Source: Fusobacterium_C sp036516095 (lineage in GTDB: Bacteria; Fusobacteriota; Fusobacteriia; Fusobacteriales; Fusobacteriaceae). Taken from it: a DNA stretch of 7,036 bases. The notes beneath the pieces were generated by a model. It was not told the DNA's origin. It did not search any database and saw only the letters and a program-made list of their open reading frames with translations. Each line of letters opens with the position of its first letter. The first letter of the stretch is position 1. The translations under genes and the position numbers were made by a program. This document shows positions 1-5,526 of this stretch, one piece after another. The stretch spans positions 1-7,036 of the forward strand of contig NZ_DATBUM010000141.1 of the NCBI RefSeq assembly GCF_036516095.1, given 5' to 3'.

Positions 1-78
1 TTTTTATTTTATGTTTTTTTACTACTTTTTTTACGTGTATTTTCATATTTTTTTAATTTTTGATGTTTTTTTATTTCA
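1..78. other. T-rich left edge, no gene recognised
   Basis: This stretch is almost entirely T runs broken by short A, G or C interruptions on the plus strand. Open frames exist in it only because of the low complexity and have no ribosome site or family resemblance. It lies beyond the terminator of the TetR gene, so it is probably spacer before the next gene outside the window. Confidence 0.5.
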
Positions 79-116
79 AAATAAAAAACACACACATTTC
101 AACAGATTTGTGTGTG
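79..116 (-). terminator. Intrinsic terminator of the TetR-family gene
   Basis: On the minus strand the arm CACACACA (116-109) pairs perfectly with TGTGTGTG (96-89) around a 12-base loop. A T-rich tail, TTTTTTATTT, follows at 88-79. A G-U and an A-U pair can lengthen the stem to ten. It lies about 37 bases past the TetR stop codon, the expected place for a rho-independent terminator. The stem is only moderately GC-rich. Confidence 0.6.
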
Positions 117-153
117 CTCCTTCGTTTTGTGTTTTATTTTCAAATAGGATTTT

Positions 154-681
154 TTATCTTTTTCTTAAATCTAATAGTTCCCTAACTTTTCTCTCAATCT
201 CTTCCTCTTTATGCCCTTCCTCATAAGAGTTATAAAATCGTAGTGCCAATCCGTCACTGAATAATAAGTCTCCTTTATCTCTCTCCCAATTAAATGTAGG
301 ATCTTTACTCAATATCGTATTCAAGGCACAATACAATTTTTTACGAACCGGATTTCCCAGTTTTGAGCTTGAAGTTAAAAAAATAGCCTTAAACAATTTA
401 CGATGTTTTCTAGAAAAAAGTGCAAAAGCAACAGTCAAGTTCTCATAACTATAATATTCTTCATATTTTCTTATAGGCTCTAAAAACAATTCTTGAATTT
501 CTTCCACCATAGCATTTTCTAGCTCATCCAAAGATTTAAAATGATAATAGATAGGAGAAGTAGAAGAATCTAAAGCTGCCGCAATATTACGAATGGTAAA
601 TTTATCTACTCCGTTCTGTTTAAAAACAAGAAATGCTGCCTTTAAGATTTGATTCTTATCGAAAAGTACATCTCTTCCCAA
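154..681 (-). CDS. TetR/AcrR-family transcriptional regulator, possibly phase-variable
   Basis: This is a DNA-binding repressor-type protein of the TetR family. From the only in-frame start, a TTG at 681-679, it is 175 residues long. The N-terminal helix-turn-helix domain is clear: residues 10-50 hold a QILKAAF helix, then FTIRNIAAALDSSTSPIYYHF, the typical recognition-helix signature ending in YYHFKS. Residues 55-175 are helical, as in the ligand-binding and dimerisation domain, but give no ligand clue. The gene stands alone between two terminators with its own promoter (732-760), and no likely target operon is visible, so its role is unknown. The start is uncertain. A run of ten G lies 8-17 bases upstream of the TTG and could serve as its ribosome site (7-base spacing). 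Alternatively the natural start is the ATG at 730, which is out of frame in this sequence. With one G fewer the two would join into a 191-residue protein, a normal TetR length. Family call is firm; start and expression state are open. Confidence 0.85.
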   Translation of the reverse strand: MGRDVLFDKNQILKAAFLVFKQNGVDKFTIRNIAAALDSSTSPIYYHFKSLDELENAMVEEIQELFLEPIRKYEEYYSYENLTVAFALFSRKHRKLFKAIFLTSSSKLGNPVRKKLYCALNTILSKDPTFNWERDKGDLLFSDGLALRFYNSYEEGHKEEEIERKVRELLDLRKR

Positions 682-730
682 ATTTACGCCCCCCCCCCGA
701 TTTTTTTGTTGTAATTCCTCTTTTTTTCAT
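656..730 (-). other. Short out-of-frame reading frame leading into the TetR gene through the G tract
   Basis: From the ATG at 730-728 the minus strand reads MKKRGITTKKSGGG, with the three glycines encoded by the G run, and then RKFGKRCTFR before a TAA at 658-656. That is 24 codons. The frame is offset from the TetR frame. With nine or twelve G it continues as GGGVNLGRDVLFDK into the TetR domain (for nine G); with eleven G it ends at once in a TAA just after the tract. Against it being translated: no ribosome site precedes this ATG, and the -10 box ends one base upstream of it, so the transcript from that promoter should begin after the ATG. Confidence 0.4.
689..698 (-). repeat. Homopolymer of ten G (minus strand), candidate hypermutable tract
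   Basis: The plus strand shows ten consecutive C, that is ten G in the transcribed sense of the TetR gene. Such a run is very unlikely by chance in DNA this AT-rich, and no comparable G or C run occurs elsewhere in the window. Poly-G tracts of 8 or more are well-known slippage sites for phase variation in other bacteria. It sits between the promoter and the TTG start of the regulator, and a length error in the assembly is also possible here. Confidence 0.8.
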
Positions 731-731
731 T

Positions 732-760
732 AGTATATTTCATTTTTTTGAGGGTGTCAA
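732..760 (-). promoter_or_regulatory. Promoter of the TetR-family gene
   Basis: On the minus strand a perfect -35 TTGACA (760-755) is followed after exactly 17 bases by TATACT (737-732), one mismatch from the consensus -10. Transcription should begin about seven bases on, near 725. The mRNA would then have a leader of roughly 44 bases before the TTG at 681, containing GAGG (720-717) and the G tract. The ATG at 730 would fall outside this transcript. Confidence 0.75.
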
Positions 761-961
761 TACTACCAACTTTTAAAAAACAGCACTTTTCCTTTTATGA
801 AAACCACTACCTCTCATAAGTTTTAATATCACCTATTTTTCCATTTTTTATCTTCTTAAAAAAAAACAAACTATTTATCTTCTAATTATTTTTATTTCCA
901 AAAATAAATCTCATTTTTTCATTTTTAAAACATTTTTTTGGAAAAATATAAAAAATCGTAC
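761..961. other. AT-rich intergenic spacer between the dnaK terminator and the TetR promoter
   Basis: I see no coding region here. Two weak inverted repeats are present: a 10-base pair, TTTCCAAAAA (895-904) with TTTTTGGAAA (935-944) around a 30-base gap, and TTATGA (795-800) with TCATAA (814-819). Neither has a T-tail on either strand that would make it a terminator. The second lies about 35 bases upstream of the TetR -35 box and could be part of an operator, but the evidence is thin. Confidence 0.4.
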
Positions 962-996
962 AAAAAAAGTCCAGCGAATTTCTCACTGGACTTTTT
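962..996 (-). terminator. Terminator of the hrcA-grpE-dnaK operon
   Basis: On the minus strand, AAAAAGTCCAGTGA (996-983) pairs with TCGCTGGACTTTTT (977-964), a 14-pair stem with one G-U pair, around a 5-base loop, and the T run continues to 962. It begins 18 bases past the dnaK stop codon. The A and T runs on both flanks mean it could also stop transcription arriving on the plus strand. Confidence 0.88.
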
Positions 997-1014
997 CTAT
1001 TGTTTCTATTTCTT

Positions 1015-2841
1015 TTAGTCAACTACTTCTGCTTCCGCTACATCTTCATTATTATTTCCGGAAGTACTTCCTGCTGCTCCTGTCGCTCCTTGTTGTTGAG
1101 CTTGTGCCTGAGCATCCTTATACAATTCTTCCGCAAATTTATGTGCTGCTTGTGATAGTTTTTCTACTGCTTGATCAATCGCTTCTTTCGAATCTCCATC
1201 TTTTACTTTCTTCAAATCTTCAATCGCCGCTTCAATGTTTTTCTTATCGTCTTCTCCCAATTTATCCGCATGGTCTTTCATGGATTTTTCCGTAGAAGAG
1301 ATTAACATATCCGCTTGGTTTCTCGCCGCAATCAATTCTTCAAACTTTTTATCTTCCGCTGCATTGGCTTCCGCTTCTTTTGTCATTCTGTCAATTTCCT
1401 CTTTCGATAAATTTGTAGAACCTGAAATCGTTACCTTATTTTCTTTTCCGGTTCCTAAATCTTTTGCAGAAACGTGTACGATTCCATTTGCATCAATATC
1501 AAAAGTTACTTCAATTTGAGGAACTCCTCTTGGTGCTGCCGGAATTCCTTCTAAGTTAAATTCTCCTAATTTATGGTTATCCGCTGCTCTCGATCGTTCT
1601 CCTTGCAACACATTAATCGTTACTGCCGGTTGATTGTCCACTGCAGTAGAATAGACTTGAGATTTCTTTACCGGAATGGTAGTATTCTTTTCAATCATTT
1701 TAGTAAAGACTCCACCCAAAGTTTCAATTCCCAGAGATAATGGAGTGACATCCAACAATAATACATCTTTGACATCTCCCATCAATACTCCGCCTTGAAT
1801 AGCTGCCCCTGCTGCAACCACCTCATCCGGATTGATTCCCTTATTCGGTTTCTTTCCGAAATAAGATTCTACCCATTCTTGTACAGCCGGAATTCTGGTA
1901 GACCCTCCTACTAACAATACTTCATTAATTTCTCCCGGTTGCAATCCTGCATCAGACAAAGCTGTTTTCGTAGGTCCTTGTGTTGCTTCTACCAAATCTC
2001 TTGTCAAATCATTGAATTTCGCACGAGTTAACTTCATTTCCAAGTGTTTTGGTCCTGTTGCATCCATTGTGATGAATGGTAATGAAATCGGAGTTTCCAT
2101 CATTGTTGACAATTCTTTTTTCGCTTTTTCCGCAGCATCTTTCAATCTTTGATAAGCCATTTTGTCATTGGATAAATCCAACCCTGTTTCTTTTTTGAAT
2201 TCTGCTACCATCCAGTCAATGATTTTCTTATCAAAATCATCTCCTCCCAAATGATTGTTCCCTGCCGTAGAGATTACTTCAATGACTCCATCCGCAATTT
2301 CCAGGATAGATACATCAAATGTTCCTCCTCCAAGATCAAATACCAATACTTTTTCTTCTTTTTTCTTTTCCAAACCATATGCCAAAGCAGCAGCTGTCGG
2401 TTCATTGATAATTCTTTTTACTTCCAATCCCGCAATCGTTCCCGCGTCTTTAGTCGCTTGTCTTTGAGCATCTGTAAAATAAGCCGGTACTGTAATCACT
2501 GCCTCTTTCACTTCTTCTCCCAAGTAAGCCTCTGCATCTTTCTTCAATTTTTGTAATGTTTTTGCAGAAATTTCTTGTGGAGTATATTTTTTTCCAAAAA
2601 TTTCCACCTTATAATCAGAACCCATATGTGTTTTGATAGAACTTACTGTTGAATTCGGATTTGTTACCGCTTGTCTTTTTGCGATTTCTCCCACAATCGT
2701 TTCTCCATTCTCCTTAATATTCACAACAGAGGGAGTAGTTCTTGCTCCTTCCGCATTCGGAATAATCGTTGCAGATCCTCCTTCCATAATTGCTACACAT
2801 GAGTTGGTAGTTCCTAAGTCAATTCCTATAATTTTAGCCAT
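1015..2841 (-). CDS. dnaK: Molecular chaperone DnaK (Hsp70)
   Basis: DnaK is the cytoplasmic ATP-driven Hsp70 chaperone. It binds exposed hydrophobic stretches of unfolded proteins and works with DnaJ and with GrpE, encoded just upstream. At 608 residues it is full length. The three Hsp70 signatures are intact: IDLGTTNS (7-14), VFDLGGGTFDVSIL (167-180) and LVGGSTRIPAVQ (310-321). The interdomain linker DVLLLDVTP (359-367) is followed by the substrate-binding domain to about 500, a helical lid, and a glutamine- and glycine-rich tail (about 578-608) ending in acidic EDVAEAEVVD. The roughly 24-residue insertion that E. coli DnaK carries after about residue 75 is absent, as in Gram-positive DnaK. 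The ATG at 2841 has an ideal GGAGG eight bases upstream (2853-2849). It lies 57 bases from grpE with no separate CIRCE, so it is most likely read from the hrcA promoter. A terminator follows directly and no dnaJ is present. Confidence 0.98.
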   Translation of the reverse strand: MAKIIGIDLGTTNSCVAIMEGGSATIIPNAEGARTTPSVVNIKENGETIVGEIAKRQAVTNPNSTVSSIKTHMGSDYKVEIFGKKYTPQEISAKTLQKLKKDAEAYLGEEVKEAVITVPAYFTDAQRQATKDAGTIAGLEVKRIINEPTAAALAYGLEKKKEEKVLVFDLGGGTFDVSILEIADGVIEVISTAGNNHLGGDDFDKKIIDWMVAEFKKETGLDLSNDKMAYQRLKDAAEKAKKELSTMMETPISLPFITMDATGPKHLEMKLTRAKFNDLTRDLVEATQGPTKTALSDAGLQPGEINEVLLVGGSTRIPAVQEWVESYFGKKPNKGINPDEVVAAGAAIQGGVLMGDVKDVLLLDVTPLSLGIETLGGVFTKMIEKNTTIPVKKSQVYSTAVDNQPAVTINVLQGERSRAADNHKLGEFNLEGIPAAPRGVPQIEVTFDIDANGIVHVSAKDLGTGKENKVTISGSTNLSKEEIDRMTKEAEANAAEDKKFEELIAARNQADMLISSTEKSMKDHADKLGEDDKKNIEAAIEDLKKVKDGDSKEAIDQAVEKLSQAAHKFAEELYKDAQAQAQQQGATGAAGSTSGNNNEDVAEAEVVD

Positions 2842-2898
2842 TTTGTTACCTCCTACTATATCTTCAAATTTTTTTTACCTAAATTATATTTCTGTAAA

Positions 2899-3459
2899 CT
2901 ATGCTTTTTTACATACCTTAACCATGGATGGTCGAATGACCTTATCTTTCATCTTATATCCTTTTTGTAATTCTAACATCACTTCGTTGTCCTTGAATTC
3001 AGGACTGTCTTCCTGCATGACCGCATGATGAAACATCGGGTCAAATTCTTTTCCCAAAGCCTGAATCTCTTCGACTCCTTCCGATTTCATCACATCTTGG
3101 ATATTTCGCAAAATCATTTCTACTCCTTGTACCAAGCCGTCAAAATCGTTTGTTTCTTTGGCAGCCGAAATAGCTCTTTCTAAATTATCCAAACTTCCCA
3201 ATAATTTTTCTACAATTTTTTGAGAAGAATACTGACGCAATTCTTCAATTTCTTTTTCTTTTCTCTTGGTAAAATTTTGGAAGTCTGCTTGTTTACGTAA
3301 ATAAGACTGCTTCCAATCTTCAATCTCCACTTTCAATTTCCCAATTTCCTCTTCCGGAGAAAGAACTTTTTCTGCAGTTTCTTCTTTCACTTCCTCTGCA
3401 TCCAAAATTTCTTCTTTTGTCTCTTCTAGGACTTCTTTCTTTTTTGCCTCGTCCGTCAT
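2899..3459 (-). CDS. grpE: Nucleotide exchange factor GrpE
   Basis: GrpE releases ADP from DnaK so that the chaperone can rebind ATP and let go of its substrate; it acts in the cytoplasm as a dimer. The 186 residues show the usual plan: a charged, disordered start rich in E and K (1-35), a long coiled-coil helix (about 36-85), a four-helix-bundle region (85-130), and the C-terminal beta domain with the family signature from ALGKEFDPMFHHAV (134-147) to KGYKMKDKVIRPSMVKV (166-182). The start ATG overlaps the stop of hrcA by four bases (ATGA), with GGAAG ahead of it inside hrcA, so the two are translationally coupled. It shares the CIRCE-controlled transcript with hrcA and dnaK. Confidence 0.97.
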   Translation of the reverse strand: MTDEAKKKEVLEETKEEILDAEEVKEETAEKVLSPEEEIGKLKVEIEDWKQSYLRKQADFQNFTKRKEKEIEELRQYSSQKIVEKLLGSLDNLERAISAAKETNDFDGLVQGVEMILRNIQDVMKSEGVEEIQALGKEFDPMFHHAVMQEDSPEFKDNEVMLELQKGYKMKDKVIRPSMVKVCKKA

Positions 3460-4469
3460 TTCTTCACTTCCTTTTTCTCTATTCTATCAATTGCTCGATT
3501 TACTTCTTTCGTAACACAATCCAAAAGTCCTACTGTTTTGGAATATGCCATTCTCTTGGGACCGATGACCCCGATAATCCCCTTTGCTCCTCCTAATTGG
3601 TACAAAGAATACACAAAGCTGTAATCTTCCAACTCCTTAATTCCCAGCTCATCTCCGAAAATTACTTGAACTCCTTGTCCTATCTTCTCCCTCTTTTGAA
3701 TCAGTCGTTCAAACATTTGTCGAATATCTTTCTTCTCCGAGAAAAAATCTAAGACTTCACTGGCACTGTCCACATCTCGTTCCTTGAACATACTGGTTAC
3801 ATTATCAATAAAGAAACGATTCAAATCTTCCATAGAAGTTTCAGAAGACTGAATCATATCTCCCCCTAGGATGAACTCCTCAATTTCTTTCACAGTCAAA
3901 TGCTCATATTGAATTCTTTTATTCAAATCTTGTGCAATTTTTGATACTTCCACTTGAGAAAGAGGATTTAACAAATGAATTTTTTTCGTCTTCACTCGTC
4001 GATCTTTCATGATGATAACCGCCATAACAAAGTATTCGTCAACATGAATCAGTTCTACTCGATGAATCTCCGAATCTATAATTCTGGGTTCCACTGCAAT
4101 TCCTGCATAACTCGTTAACTTTGACAATAAACTGGAAGTGGTTTCCAATAATTTATCTAATTCTCCAATCCGTTCTTCGTAAAATCCCTCAATATTTTCT
4201 CGCTCCTGTTGTGATAAACGTTCTACCTTTAACAATTCATTTAGATAATAACGATATCCTTTATCGGTCGGAATTCTTCCGGAAGAAGTATGAGTTTTTC
4301 CGATAAATCCCATATCTTCTAAATCCGCCATGACATTTCGAATGGTTGCAGAAGAAAGCTCAATTCCGTATTTTTTGACTAGAGTTCTTGACCCTATGGT
4401 ATCTCCAAAAGTCAAATAATAGTTCACTATGGCATTTAAAACCAACTTCTCTCTGTCACTAATACTCAT
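3456..4469 (-). CDS. hrcA: Heat-inducible transcription repressor HrcA
   Basis: HrcA is the repressor of class I heat-shock genes; it binds the CIRCE inverted repeat, and its activity depends on the GroE chaperonin in the species studied. The 337-residue protein has the N-terminal winged-helix domain (about 1-75), including GSRTLVKKYGIELSSATIR (26-44) and the wing TSSGRIPTDKGYRYY (61-75). A GAF-like core follows, and the conserved C-terminal block GIIGVIGPKRMAYSKTVGLLD lies at 297-317. The ATG at 4469 has GGAGG seven bases upstream (4481-4477). A perfect CIRCE lies 27 bases ahead of the start, between promoter and gene, so HrcA controls its own operon. It is the first gene of hrcA-grpE-dnaK. 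Confidence 0.97.
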   Translation of the reverse strand: MSISDREKLVLNAIVNYYLTFGDTIGSRTLVKKYGIELSSATIRNVMADLEDMGFIGKTHTSSGRIPTDKGYRYYLNELLKVERLSQQERENIEGFYEERIGELDKLLETTSSLLSKLTSYAGIAVEPRIIDSEIHRVELIHVDEYFVMAVIIMKDRRVKTKKIHLLNPLSQVEVSKIAQDLNKRIQYEHLTVKEIEEFILGGDMIQSSETSMEDLNRFFIDNVTSMFKERDVDSASEVLDFFSEKKDIRQMFERLIQKREKIGQGVQVIFGDELGIKELEDYSFVYSLYQLGGAKGIIGVIGPKRMAYSKTVGLLDCVTKEVNRAIDRIEKKEVKK

Positions 4470-4496
4470 GTTGCAGCCTCCTTTTTCCCTTTCCTG

Positions 4497-4523
4497 TTAG
4501 CACTCGTTATCATAGAGTGCTAA
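4497..4523 (-). promoter_or_regulatory. CIRCE operator (HrcA binding site)
   Basis: The sequence TTAGCACTC-N9-GAGTGCTAA matches the CIRCE consensus at every position of both 9-base arms. It lies just downstream of the predicted transcription start (about 4528) and before the hrcA ribosome site. Bound HrcA should block initiation or escape of the polymerase. The element is also in the 5' end of the mRNA. Confidence 0.97.
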
Positions 4524-4534
4524 TCTATGTTTAT

Positions 4535-4563
4535 AAGATACAATATGAAACACGATTTGTCAA
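4535..4563 (-). promoter_or_regulatory. Promoter of the hrcA-grpE-dnaK operon
   Basis: On the minus strand a perfect -35 TTGACA (4563-4558) is followed after 17 bases by TATCTT (4540-4535), which keeps the key T, A and final T of a -10 box. Transcription would start near 4528, five bases before the CIRCE operator. This arrangement fits a housekeeping-sigma promoter kept low by HrcA and released by heat. Confidence 0.8.
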
Positions 4564-4596
4564 TCTTTTTTTGAAAAGAAATGAAAATAGTAAAAG

Positions 4597-4641
4597 AAAA
4601 AAGGATTTCAGAGATTATGTTTCCAAAATCCCTAAAATCCT
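4597..4641 (-). terminator. Strong intrinsic terminator closing the guaB unit
   Basis: On the minus strand, AGGATTTTAGGGATT (4641-4627) pairs with AATCTCTGAAATCCT (4616-4602) over 15 positions, two of them G-U, around a 10-base loop. A T run follows (4601-4597). It lies about 125 bases past the MORN gene and about 35 bases before the hrcA -35 box, so it separates the guaB transcript from the heat-shock operon. Confidence 0.85.
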
Positions 4642-4699
4642 CTTGAAAATTTCATGTTTTTTTCTTCATCAACACCATTTGACAAAGAACTCTATTTAT

Positions 4700-4753
4700 T
4701 CAATCACTCCATACAAAAAGGGCATTCTCTTTCTGAGGTTCTCGTCCTATCAT
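4700..4753 (-). pseudogene. 17-codon reading frame, probably the remnant 5' end of a small-protein gene
   Basis: An AGGAGG (4766-4761) stands seven bases before an ATG at 4753, only 14 bases after the MORN gene stop. That is as good a start site as any in the window. It opens MIGREPQKENALFVWSD and then hits TGA. One base inserted near the TGA would let the reading continue as V-I-E before another stop, TAA. I recall small proteins of Clostridia and Fusobacteria that carry a similar motif (KEN.LF..CS.IEYI.RKTKN, DUF3791-like), so this looks like the decayed start of such a gene, with a frameshift and little left after it. The resemblance is from memory and the stretch is very short. A genuine leader or micro-peptide is the alternative. 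Confidence 0.35.
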
Positions 4754-4767
4754 TTCTCTACCTCCTG

Positions 4768-5514
4768 CTATCCCCATGTTTCTTTCAAAAGTTTTCCATT
4801 TCGATATTCCAGAGTACTTTCCAAACTTCCATCTTCATTATATTTTTTCCAAATTCCATCTTTTCGGAAATTAGTATATTTTCCCGTTTCTAACAGTTTC
4901 CCATTTTCCCAATACAATTTCCAAATTCCTGTTCCATTGTTAAAAATACTTTTATGAATAATATCTCCATTCTTTGCAAAACATATGACTCCTGTAATTC
5001 TTCCTCTATCATATATCACTTCTGCCTTAGGACTTCCATTTTCATAATAAGATAACTGACTTCCATGTAATTTCCCGGCTTGATATTGTTCTAATAAAAC
5101 CTGCGTCCCATTTTGAGTATACCAAGAACTCTCTCCATCCAACTTTCCATTTTTATACGTTTCGATGTATTGAATCCAATCTCCCATAAACAAAGCAAAC
5201 ACTCCTGTGAATGCAGTATCCTCTCCCTGACGATAAATGATACCATTTCGATTATCTTGCTCGGAAATATCCACAAACTGAGAGCTGTCTTTTTGAGAAA
5301 TATTTCTACTGTGTCCCAGCGATTGTAATATTGTTGAAGTATTTTTCTGTTCCTCAGAAAACTTGGGAATATTTTTTTCTATTTTAGAAGTTTTTTGAAC
5401 TTTCTCTCCTAGAATATTGCTGGATAATTCTGACAAAGGAGTGACCTCTCGAATCTCTCCAAACAAACAAAAACTCAGGATAAAAAACATTCCTACATAT
5501 TGTTTCATCTTCAT
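4768..5514 (-). CDS. Exported MORN-repeat (YwqK-like) protein of unknown function
   Basis: The 248-residue product begins with a short basic region and a hydrophobic segment (MKMKQ, then YVGMFFILSFCLFG to about 19), a likely Sec signal peptide. A polar, probably disordered linker spans about 25-90. From about 92 to 245 it is built of degenerate MORN-type units of the form Y.NG.L.G.W..Y: for example YKNGKLDGESSWYTQNG (120-136), YYENGSPKAEVIYDRGRITG (156-175), GIWKLYWENGKLLETGKY (196-213) and GIWKKYNEDGSLESTLEY (220-237). Such proteins (COG2849) are often labelled 'YwqK family antitoxin', but no toxin partner is visible and I would not assume that role. I start it at 5514, not at the longer in-frame start at 5568, because AGGAGA precedes 5514 by six bases and the longer form would bury the signal peptide. 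That ribosome site overlaps the guaB TAG stop, so the two genes share a transcript. The cysteine at 16 lies in LSFC, a poor lipobox, so a lipoprotein is less likely. Confidence 0.85.
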   Translation of the reverse strand: MKMKQYVGMFFILSFCLFGEIREVTPLSELSSNILGEKVQKTSKIEKNIPKFSEEQKNTSTILQSLGHSRNISQKDSSQFVDISEQDNRNGIIYRQGEDTAFTGVFALFMGDWIQYIETYKNGKLDGESSWYTQNGTQVLLEQYQAGKLHGSQLSYYENGSPKAEVIYDRGRITGVICFAKNGDIIHKSIFNNGTGIWKLYWENGKLLETGKYTNFRKDGIWKKYNEDGSLESTLEYRNGKLLKETWG

Positions 5515-5520
5515 ATTACT

Positions 5521-5526
5521 TCTCCT
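5521..5526 (-). promoter_or_regulatory. Ribosome site of the MORN gene, overlapping the guaB stop
   Basis: AGGAGA on the minus strand shares its first two bases with the guaB stop codon TAG (5527-5525) and lies six bases before the ATG at 5514. It decides the start of the MORN gene and suggests that translation of the two genes is coupled. Confidence 0.75.

Noticed and set aside
795..819. Inverted repeat TTATGA/TCATAA upstream of the TetR promoter as an operator
   Set aside because: Six-base arms with a 13-base gap are expected by chance in AT-rich DNA, and it does not overlap the promoter.
895..944. A 10-base perfect inverted repeat with a 30-base gap
   Set aside because: It is made almost only of A and T runs, which recur often in this spacer, and it has no T-tail or matching context for a terminator.
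2633..3028. Plus-strand open frame of 131 codons across the dnaK-grpE junction
   Set aside because: It is antisense to two certain genes, has no ribosome site and resembles no family; it arises from the codon bias of the opposite strand.
4517..4957. Plus-strand open frame of 146 codons antisense to the MORN gene and the intergenic region
   Set aside because: It runs through the hrcA promoter and the terminator, has no ribosome site and a low-complexity product rich in F, S and K.
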